64,000 nt of DNA from Eupeodes corollae. Lineage: Eukaryota; Arthropoda; Insecta; Diptera; Syrphidae. The stretch is taken from positions 260,824,572 to 260,888,571 of the forward strand of contig NC_079147.1 in the NCBI RefSeq assembly GCF_945859685.1. Direction: 5' to 3'. Under the pieces are notes generated by a model. That model was not told the origin of the DNA. It saw nothing but the letters and a program-made list of their open reading frames with translations, and made no database searches. This document shows positions 55,480 through 64,000 of the stretch, one piece after another; the first letter of the stretch is position 1, and each line of letters begins with the position of its first letter. The position numbers were made by a program, and so were the translations under genes.

Positions 55480-57947
55480 ATGAAATTAGCCGTTTTCATA
55501 GTTGCCTGTATGGCCGCGTTAGTGGCCGTTCAGTCAGCCAGTATTTCCTTCCATGGAAAAATTGGTAAGACGATTTTAAAATTGCATGAAAGTTCTTTGC
55601 CCGAAAGTAAAGTCTTCTCTTTTAGCTGACCAGACCATGTTGCACAAGCAAAAGTTCATCCTTGAGATTTTGCTTCGTGTTGATCACGATCTCTTGATTG
55701 AAGAATGGATCAAAATGGGCGGAAAATTGATTAACGACAAGGCTCACTACGAGGTAAGGAAAAATTCTAACCAAGATTCCTTGCTCATTACTCAACCGTT
55801 TCCTAACCTCGTTTCAGAAATACGATGAATTGATGATGAAGTTCTACCAATCCTACAAGGTTGGTGGACTCTTGCCCAAGGGAGAGTTCTTCAGTGTCAT
55901 GCAACGCATCCACATGCTCCAAGCCCACGGACTTTTCAACTTCTTCTACTACGCCAAGGACTTCGAGACATTCGTCCAGAATGTCGCATGGGCCCGTATG
56001 AATGTTAACGAGGGTATGTTCGTCTACTGCCTCAGCATGGCTGTCATCCACCGTCCCGACATGCAAGGAATAATCCTTCCCCAGATCTACGAAATCTTCC
56101 CAAGCATGTTCCTTAACGGCAAATACGTTATGGCTGCTGAGAAATTCGACTTCGATGCATTCAACAGGAAAATTATGCTCGAAAAGGAATTGGCAACCAT
56201 TTACGATCAAGACCACAGTATGTCCAAGCACATGAACGACCAATTCTACATGAGAGACTGGAAGACTTACCAATGGTGGAACCTTATGGGTCTCGGCGTT
56301 GGTATTCAAGTGGAGAAGAAATGCATGCTCCGTGATGGTATCCCAGCTCTGAAGCAAAACAGCTTGTTGAACTCCATCAACAGCAACCTCAAGATGATGT
56401 ACATGCCAGTCGACTACACTCGTGATATCGAGATTTTCAACGAAGACTCCAAGATGAGCTACTTCACCGAGGATATTGGCTTGAACGCATTCTTCTACTA
56501 CATGAACCTCGATTACTCAAAAATGTTGTCTGGCAAGGAATTCAAACTGGAAAATGACCGTCGCGGTGAATTGTTCATCTTCAACATCCAACAGTTGTTG
56601 GCTCGTTACTACGCTGAACGTCTATCCAACGGACTTGGTGATTTCAACACCCTTTCATACTACGGAATGATCAAGACCGGTTACAACCCACAAATGATCT
56701 ACCACAACGGAAACGGATTCACCACCAGGAAGAACTACTACGAACTGGAAACCTCCCAAAACATTAATTTGCTTAAGAAGATCATGAACGTCGAACGCAG
56801 AATCGATGACATCATTGACTCAGGAAAGTATGTTCTGATGGACGGTACCATTGTTGACCTTAGCCAGCCTGAAGCCATTGAACAAATCGGCAACTTGATG
56901 CAAGGAAACGTTGATGTTTTGGACAAACACGTCTTGGGCCACTGGTGGATGTTGACTTCGATGTACTTGAGCGGTGAAAACGCCGACAGTTTGTTAATCA
57001 AGCCAAATGTGCTCATGAACTACGAGACAATGCTCCGTGATCCAGTTTCATTCAAATTGTTCAAGATCATCGCAAACAAATTCTACATGTTCAAGAACAA
57101 GCTGCCATCATACACTCGCCAAGAAGTACTCCTTCCCGGTGTTAAGATCCAAGATGTTGAGGTTAGCAAACTGATGACCTACTTCGACTTGATGGACATG
57201 GACATCAGCACTCTGTTGAACGACAAAATGGTCTTCCAAGATGGCAAATACGTTTGGGACAAGGCTCTAATGGCCCGTCAAATGCGTCTCAACCACGAAG
57301 TATTCGACATGAAATTGAAGGTTTCTTCCGACAAGATGCAAAAGGCTGTTGTTCGTATCTTCTTGGGACCCGAATTCGACCAATTCGGCAGAATGATGAT
57401 CATGAGTGAGAACCGTCAGAACTACATGCAACTCGATGAATTCCTTGTCGATTTGAATGCTGGTGAGAACCTCATCGAACGTAGCTCAAACGATTTCGAA
57501 TGGACTGCCAGCGATCCACTTTCATACTCTGAAATTTACAACTACTTGATGACGTGCTACGACGGCAAACACCAATTGAACATGAACATTTCCGAATCAC
57601 ACTCGTTGTTCCCAGACCGTTTGATCTTGCCCCGTGGATGGATTAGTGGTATGCCAATGCAGATGTTCTTCATGATCAGTCCTTACAACGCTAAGCACGA
57701 ACAATACTCCAAATACGACCCATCATACATGTCTGGAGTTGGTTCGGGAGTGCGACGCATCGACAACATGCCTTTGGGATATCCTTTGGACAGGAAGATC
57801 GAGAAGTTCGAGGAATTCCTTGTTCCAAACATGTACTTAAAGAATGTCAAGATCTACCACTTGGACAAATTGAACAAATACTTCCCAAAGAAATACTCAA
57901 ACTTTGGCAAATTCGACTACAACTATTCTGAAAACCAGCAGCTTTAA
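55480..57947 (+). CDS. Hexamerin gene 4 (Met-rich LSP-1 type, near twin of gene 3)
   Basis: CDS join(55480..55564, 55626..55753, 55818..57947), 780 aa. The signal peptide, exon 2 and exon 3 equal those of gene 3 apart from four residues in exon 3 (Leu/His, Asp/Val, Leu/Phe and Asn/Ser changes near residues 200, 220, 270 and 465 of the precursor) and the C-terminus. Gene 3 stops after FDYNY, whereas here the frame continues for six residues (SENQQL). The two introns (61 and 64 nt) are similar to but visibly more diverged than the exons. The domains are as in gene 3: hemocyanin N, M and C. It is a secreted, Met- and Tyr-rich larval storage protein. The poly(A) signal is at 58018-58023. Intact. 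Confidence 0.95.
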
Positions 57948-58039
57948 GGAGGGACTTGTGAACTAACTCCTGTTGTTGCATTGATGTTTTACATGTTGTA
58001 AAAAGATTTTGTGTTTCAATAAATTGTTACGACAGTTAA

Positions 58040-59261
58040 GAAGAATGTTATTTAGTTTTTGTTTTTTGAGTTCTATGTTTCTCTAAAACATTCAAGAAAT
58101 GAAGCCATTGAATAGAATTTATAATGTTGAGCTATACAAACATGAAAATGCTCCCCTAACCCCATTTAGAGATAACATAATTTAAACGTAATTATGTGCT
58201 GTGTGAAAAATGTGGTGCATCGATGCCATATTTTCAATTTAACCTCCCCTGTCTCTTGTCCTTCTTATCCCTTATTCAAAAATTGCCCTCTATTAACAAA
58301 AAATAAACACATCATGCACATACAATTATCGTAGGATGCCTAAATAAAGCGTCTACCACCCTCTACTGACCCATTTCATATTGGAATCCAGCTATCGAAT
58401 ATGCCTTCCAAATATGTACTGTACATGTACGCCACGGTCGGTAGGTACGTGGGGTAGGTATGTAAGAACATATTACTGACTTAATAGCCAAATTCCCGGT
58501 TGACACCCAAACCGATGACATCAGCTGCAGGAACATCAAAAGCTATGTCATCAGACAAAAGGATAAAGTGGATATAGTGTGGTAATGGTCATACATCAGG
58601 ATATATGTATGTTCAGTCTGTATATCCATCTAACGTAGTTATATGAAATGCGCTGCGCGTCATTCTCATCCTCCAAACTGTTAAAAAATTCACATCTCTA
58701 TGTACTCTACATCGTGATAGCACATTTTTCCTGGAGTTTCTGGAGCCAACAAGGCAAACTGCAAACAAAAACAAAACAATGAAAAATTGATTTTCCGTCT
58801 CCCCTTAAAAATTCCCTTTTGTAAAAAGTTAAATAAAAAAATGGAAACTCTGGCAAACAGAAATGTTGGAGTGGTCTTATGTATGGATATGTAAAAGGGT
58901 TGATATGAAACCCGATTTTATCAATCCACAATCAGAGCTCTACCAGTGTTGGCATACCTTAATCTACCTATATTTTGTATTTTTTGCGTTGTAACCTGAA
59001 GAAGAAAAATGTGGCTTTCTAAATCTCAAACCGGGAGTAGAAATCGGAGTAGAAATCCATCGGAATGACTTTGAAACAACATTGTCTTGAGTTCTTCGAT
59101 TTATTAAGGAAAAGAAAAACAATTGAAAAAATTCTCATTGAAATCTTTTGACAGTTCTTACTTTTACGTTCCAGCATATTTTCTCTCGCTTCTACTCAAT
59201 GATTTAAAAGAGATAAGGAAAAAGAGTACGAATGTCCATATACAGATATGGAGTGTCTTTG
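58040..59261. other. Intergenic DNA downstream of hexamerin gene 4
   Basis: Somewhat less AT-rich than its surroundings around 58260-58560, but with no supported exon. The frame at 58707-58931 (minus) has no known motif. Confidence 0.35.
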
Positions 59262-59682
59262 GGCTGAAACGCAAACACGCTTCCGCTTCAGGTTGGCTGC
59301 GTTACGTTGGCCTGCTTCACGGTTGCTTTGAATAACACTTCCAATATGACATTTCTAAAATGGCAATTCTGTCATTAGCAGCTGTTATTTTTTAGCGGAA
59401 TTAGCTTTCACAGCCTATAATAACCAATGGGCATCCCTCAAAAAGCATACGTATTTTGTTTGTTGACTTTTTTACAGCTATTGAGCTGTCAGACAAAGCA
59501 AATACTCAGCAGTTTTGAACTAGAGCTTCCATTTGGAGTCACATTACGTAACATTACGATATTTTCTTACGATTGTCAAATAAAACGTGAGATCGATGCT
59601 TCATTAGCATGCATTGAATTCCAAAAGCTGAACTCGTAAACGTCAGGTGAAGCCGAAGCTGAAGCGTGTTTGTGTTTCAGCC
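59262..59682. mobile_element. TIR element, GGCTGAAACACAAACACG family (copy A3)
   Basis: A 421-bp element with left end GGCTGAAACGCAAACACGCT and right end GAAGCTGAAGCGTGTTTGTG followed by TTTCAGCC. The interior shares GGTTGCTTTGAATAACA, TTTGGAGTCACATTACGTAA and ACTCGTAAACGTCAGGTGAA with copy A2. It is the best-preserved of the three copies. Confidence 0.8.
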
Positions 59683-59781
59683 GTGATTCCTGTCATGAAA
59701 AGTTCTTTCTTAAATTAGCCGTTCTGATTCGGCATACAACTGTAACTGTTAGTACCCTTCATCTTTGAAAAAACTCACATA

Positions 59782-61054
59782 AACGGTGATTTTTTAAGAG
59801 CTTGAGAACTTTTTTAATAAAAAACGCATAAAATTTGCAGAATCTCATCGATTCTTTATTTGAAACGTTAGATTGGTCCATGACATTTACTTTGTGAAGA
59901 TAATTTCATTTAAATGTTGACCGCGGCTGCGTCTTAGGTGGTCCATTCGGAAAGTCCAATTTTATGTAACTTTTTCGAGCATTTCGGCCGGAATAGCCCG
60001 AATTTCTTCGGAAATTTTGTCTTCCAAAGCTGGAATAGGTGCTGGCTTATTTGTGTAGACTTTAGACTTGACGTAGTCTAAAGGCGTCAAATCGCATGAT
60101 CTTGGTGGCCAACTTACCGGTCCATTCCTTGAGATGAATTGTTCTCGGAAGTTTTTCCTCAAAATGGCCATAGAATCGCGAGCTGTGTGGCATGTAGAGC
60201 CATCTTGTTGAAATCACATGTCAACCAAGTTCAGTTCTTCCATTTTTGGCAACAAAAAGTTTGTTAGCATTGAACGATAACGATCGCCATTCACCGTAAC
60301 GTTGCGTCCAACAGCATCTTTGAAATTCCACCAGCGTACAAACCACACCAAAAAGTGCATTTTTCGGGATGCATGGGCAGTTCTTGAACGGCTTCTGGTT
60401 GCTCTTCACTCCAAATGCGGCAATTTTGCTTATTTACGTAGCCATTCAACCAGAAATGAGCCTCATCGCTGAACAAAATTTGTCGATAAAAAAGCGGATT
60501 TTCTGCCAACTTTTCTAGGGCCCATTCACTGAAAATTATACGTTGTGGCAGATCGTTCGGCTTCAGTTCTTGCACGAGCTGTATTTTATACGGTTTTACA
60601 CCAAGATTTTTGCGTAAAATCTTCCATCTGGTCGAATAACACAAACCCAATTGCTGCGAACGGCGACGAATCGACATTTCACGGTCTTCAGCAACACTCT
60701 CAGAAACAGACGCAATATTCTCTTCTGTACGCACTGTACGCATTCGTGTGGTTGGTTTAATGTCCAATAAAGTAAACTGAGTGCGAAACTTGGTCACAAT
60801 CACATTAATTGTTTGCTCACTTGGTCGATTATGTAGACCATAAATCGGACGTAAAGCGCGAAACACATTTCGAACCGAACACTGATTTTGGTAATAAAAT
60901 TCAATGATTTGCAAGCGTTGCTCGTTAGTAAGTCTATTCATGATGAAATGTCAAAGCATACTGAGCATCTTTCTCTTTGACACCATGTCTGAAATCCCGC
61001 GTGATCTGTCAAATACTAATGCATGAAAATCCTAACCTCAAAAAAACCACCCTT
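59782..61054 (-). mobile_element. Tc1/mariner-superfamily transposon, inactive
   Basis: TA dinucleotides at 59780-59781 and 61055-61056 flank a 1.27-kb element with TIRs: left AACGGTGATTTTTTAAGAG, right end read backwards AAGGGTGGTTTTTTTGAGG. It holds one transposase gene on the minus strand, at close to full length, broken by a frameshift, a stop and a small deletion. Confidence 0.85.
59955..60941 (-). pseudogene. Tc1/mariner-superfamily transposase, broken
   Basis: The N-terminal paired-like helices (MNRLTNEQRLQIIEFYYQNQ, RPSEQTINVIVTKFRTQF) run into LGVKPYKIQLVQELKP, the first catalytic Asp in ILFSDEAHFWLNGYVNKQNC, and WCGLYAGGISKM. A shift near 60300 is followed by RYRSMLTNF, a TGA near 60217, FQQDGSTCHTARDS (second Asp), and VSWPPRSCDLTPLDY (third Asp). 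The usual FLWG after LDY is missing, as if 12 nt were deleted. About 36 residues separate the second and third Asp in this damaged copy, so the exact subfamily is left open. Confidence 0.8.
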
Positions 61055-61056
61055 TA

Positions 61057-61800
61057 TATGTAGAATTAAGAGTTGTAAGTCATAAGGCCCTAGTTCTTGA
61101 CAGCCTGTTTCGCCACAAAATTTATTTCATTTTTTTTAAGGAATATAGTAGATATTTTGTCGTGAGAGGAAGATACAATATTTTGAAACTCTTGTATCTT
61201 TGCAAATGTCAAAATTGGCACTTAATAAATTTGACATACAGTTTTTTTTTTGTTTTTCTATTTCTGACATCATTCAAATGTTCTGTCGTTAGTTTTGGTT
61301 GAAAAGATATGCTTTTGGTGCAAAAAATCGATTATCTTCACGAATGCAAAAGAAGCTTGTTTTAAATCATCCCTGTTCTACAAATTTGAAGTGTCAGTCT
61401 CGAAATTATCGGAATCTTAAATTTAACTTATATGAATGAAGCTCCATTTTTGTTGTGTTCAGACATTAAGCTGAGTACCGACGATTGACAGATCGTAATA
61501 TATTGTCACATCAGTCAGTGCTATTAAAATTGTTGCCAATTTGCTAACAATATCCAATTTTGTCTCAGATTTTGTTGCATACAATTCAACTGCCGAATGG
61601 TAAGCTGATTCGTTTTTGCAACTGAATAGAATATTTGTAAAATACATATTTATGACAATGAAGACATTGTCAGAAAAGATTTTAGCAAATAGATCTAACC
61701 ATTTCAAATGTCATCTAAAAATTTCTGACAATGACGTTTCTAGCAAAATTGTCATCCTGCAAGACATTACTCGTCTTTTTTTGGCATTTTATAAATATGG
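61057..61800. other. AT-rich intergenic DNA
   Basis: No gene supported; the frames at 61459-61707 and 61616-61804 overlap on opposite strands and show no known motif. Confidence 0.35.
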
Positions 61801-62826
61801 GTAAATTCACAAACGTCAAATTTTTTGGTAGTGATTAGGCATCACTGCTTTTTTGTGATGCTGATCGTTGCTCTGCTGATTACGATGCGATGCTGATTGG
61901 CAAAAAGTTGTACGTTTAAAAACAACTTTTGCTTTGTGATGGATGTTTTACTAATAAAAACTCTCATTGATAATAATGAATCGAAAAATAACACATTTCT
62001 TCCCGCTTTGCCTCCTGACGCAGAAATTCCAACGTCTCGTTTTCTTTGGTTTTACGATGGCGCTTATTGGGAGTAATTTCTTCCTGTGCTTCATACGACT
62101 CCTCGCCAATTACTTTCGAAAACGATAAGTCTCGTTGAGTAGACGAAAGTGGAGTCTGATTGTTTGAAGAAGGCAAGGAATCCAAGCTGCTGCGTGGGTG
62201 ATTTGTCGAGATGCTGCTAGGAGTCAGCATTGACGAGAGCAAATTCTGGACAGGAGGCTGAATTGAATGTTTGGCTCCATAAACTTCGTCCTATATATCG
62301 AAATGTTCCCCAGTTGTCGCATCTTTTCCGGTTTCCTTGTTTCTTTTTTATTCTTTTATATGTGATGATCACATTTAGGAACTTTCGATGGATTTGGTCT
62401 TTGTTATGATTTAAAATCTGGAGCCACACATTCTATCTCATCCAGAACTTTCCTCCATAATACTGACTTGGATTTCCTCCCTCCAATGAATTCACCCTAA
62501 GTCTTGTTTCCAATAAAAGTTTAATCTCGGCGCTGGTAAAATATTCCCTGAAATTCATCAAATTAATTAATTTATAAACAATTTAAAATTTCATTACATA
62601 CTTTCCATTCTTCTTTTCCGCCATTTTTGCAACTAATCGCGTCGGCGTCAACAAGTTATCAAGAAAATTCTTGATGCTTTTTTTTTTTTAATATTTGCGC
62701 ATCAGTTTATCCAACTTTGCAATAATGAGAATTTGATATTTTAAGTGATGCCAATTATTTGCGTTTATGAACGTGAAACAGGGATGATCGCAAATCATCT
62801 CTGCAGTGATGCGTTTGTGAATTTAC
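61801..62826 (-). mobile_element. TIR element carrying a broken Myb/SANT-like gene
   Basis: Perfect 15-bp inverted ends, GTAAATTCACAAACG at 61801-61815 and its reverse complement at 62812-62826, enclose a degenerate Myb/SANT-like coding region on the minus strand. Further inward, GGCATCAC motifs recur near both ends. Such genes are the usual second gene of PIF/Harbinger elements, so this may be a Harbinger derivative that kept its DNA-binding gene and lost its transposase. The target duplication is not clear. Confidence 0.55.
61970..62625 (-). pseudogene. Myb/SANT-like DNA-binding protein, broken
   Basis: From about 62625 on the minus strand: MAEKKNGK, an apparent intron, then EYFTSAEIKLLLETRLRVNS, which is the start of a Myb/SANT-like (MSANTD) domain. 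After a frame change it reads VLWRKVLDEIECVAPDF, and after a stop TYKRIKKK and GKDATTGEHFD in different frames. The long tail from 62242 reads LLSSMLTPSSISTNHPRSSL and ends KRHRKTKENETLEFLRQEAK, a basic segment typical of these proteins. At least two frameshifts and a stop make it non-functional. Confidence 0.6.
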
Positions 62827-63421
62827 ACTATTATAGTAGAAAATTCCCAAGAAAACACATCAGCAGTAGCCACAATTTTTTGTATTTAAAAATTAGTACA
62901 AAAGAAATAAGATCTGTCATAATAATAACAAAAAAAAAACACACAAATAGACGAAAGTTTGTGAAAATCAAAAGTTAAAATTAACTTCAGCAAAAAAAAA
63001 CTGACTAAAACTAATGAAATGGACAATTTTCAAGAAGAAATGATAAGAAACCACCTGGAAATTGAGATTCTTTAAAAAAAAATGAATTTAACAATTGCTG
63101 CAAGGAGGGGGTTTGTTCGTAGACTACTGCATTAGCATGTGTATTAAAGCGAGCTTGAAGCTCCTCAATTCTTTATATACCTGAATCGATTTGAAATGAG
63201 CTTGATTCACACAATTTGTGTGTGTGGAGGAACTAGGTTTTAAAGATTAATGCATTATCTATGATCTGTTTATAAAAAATATAGTTTTGTTTCAATCAAA
63301 TAAAAAAAACACATGGCGAAGGTAGCATATTCTTATATGGTGCTGAACTAATCAGTTGTTCATTGTATAACACGAATCAAACTATCTCACTTGTGCTTCA
63401 TAAGAAACATCGAAACACCAT
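62827..63421. other. AT-rich intergenic DNA
   Basis: No gene or repeat supported. Confidence 0.35.
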
Positions 63422-63799
63422 TTGCATTTTAGAGAATGCTGTCAAACTAAATCATTTTTTAATCTTCTTGAGCAGTGGAAACCCCAAAAAGATTTATTTA
63501 ATCTAATCCGAGATAAATCTTTGGTGGAAACATGGCAAAACTTAGTTATATTTTCTATTGGTTTCTCTTGCAAAATAAGCCCAGTTAGTCCAATTTCATT
63601 AGCAAAACTAAATAATATCAACAGCAACAGATTGATTTTTTCCCCCAATGGAAAACACATGATTCCAAAAGCACAACTACTCAACGAACACAGTCATCGA
63701 GATACAAATGCAATATCAATCGTACTTGAGAATAAAATCACAAAATATCCTTTCGAAACTCGTATAAATGTCAAAAACCTATCCGTAGGAAGATTCTAG
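63422..63799 (+). CDS. Unidentified 125-codon open frame
   Basis: An open frame from 63422 to a TAG at 63797-63799. It is less AT-biased in its third positions than random frames nearby and lacks low-complexity runs. A TTGCATTTTAG sequence just before it would serve as an intron acceptor, so it might be a terminal exon starting near 63433 and not a complete gene. The sequence contains KPQKDLFNLIRDKSLVETWQ and ends INVKNLSVGRF. I do not recognise a family, see no signal peptide or membrane segment, and cannot exclude a chance frame. Confidence 0.3.
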   Translation: MHFRECCQTKSFFNLLEQWKPQKDLFNLIRDKSLVETWQNLVIFSIGFSCKISPVSPISLAKLNNINSNRLIFSPNGKHMIPKAQLLNEHSHRDTNAISIVLENKITKYPFETRINVKNLSVGRF

Positions 63800-64000
63800 T
63801 TTAAAGTTTATCGGTAGTATTCATACTGCGGATATTTAGGGCGAATTGTACAATCATGGTTCGTTCAATATTTGATCTTTTGCTATGCAATTTTTAGGTT
63901 TGTCGTTTTGCCTCTTAGCAAATAAAAAATCTTCGTCGACTTTATCCATGCATAACAACACTGCCAAGCCCTTCAATTTATTTAAAATTCCATTTCTCAT

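Noticed and set aside
1..64000. tRNA, rRNA, CRISPR or endogenous viral genes
   Set aside because: None recognised on either strand by eye; short RNA genes could still be missed without a covariance-model search.

Overview
This is animal nuclear DNA, almost certainly from a fly (Diptera). It is AT-rich, has short introns with GT..AG borders, TATA/Inr promoters and AATAAA signals, and is crowded with decayed non-LTR retrotransposons and TIR elements. The main content is a cluster of five intact hexamerin genes (larval serum storage proteins, LSP-1/arylphorin type) spread over about 45 kb. No prokaryotic genes, CRISPR arrays, rRNA, tRNA or recognisable viral genes were seen.

Layout, left to right. 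0-5 kb: a truncated RTE retrotransposon, a Jockey-like RT fragment, the first coding exon of a probable SLC25A34/35-type mitochondrial carrier (minus strand, remainder beyond the left edge), and a small MITE. 5-9.3 kb: two PIF/Harbinger remnants, one nested in another TIR element, around an intact three-exon MADF-domain gene. 10.9-12.3 kb: a 96-aa coiled-coil ORF converging on a three-exon Gas41/YEATS4 gene. 13.3-16.05 kb: hexamerin gene 1 (minus). 16.8-18.2 kb: LINE fragments. 18.7-21.6 kb: TIR elements. 22.3-24.9 kb: hexamerin gene 2 (plus, head-to-head with gene 1). 25-27.3 kb: MITE cluster. 29.3-31.9 kb: hexamerin gene 3 (minus). 32.7-44.2 kb: two RTE copies in the same orientation flanking a set of minus-strand LINE fragments. 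44.6-47.2 kb: hexamerin gene 5 (minus), very rich in Met and Trp. 48.8-54.4 kb: a deleted mariner-type element, a probable Cut8 pseudogene, a MITE and a LOA-like LINE. 55.4-58.0 kb: hexamerin gene 4 (plus). 59.2-62.8 kb: a MITE, a Tc1/mariner-superfamily element and a TIR element with a broken Myb/SANT-like gene.

The five hexamerins share a short signal-peptide exon, a 128-nt second exon and a long third exon; gene 2 has exons 1 and 2 fused. As a family they form secreted hexameric proteins that supply amino acids for metamorphosis. They differ in composition: genes 1 and 2 are aromatic-rich, genes 3 and 4 are also Met-rich, and gene 5 is the most Met- and Trp-rich. Genes 3 and 4 are nearly identical in their coding exons but differ in introns, promoters and tails. 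This points to gene conversion between inverted copies 24 kb apart. Genes 1 and 2 show a shorter shared block of the same kind.

All splice sites and comparisons were read by eye; no alignment or database search was run.
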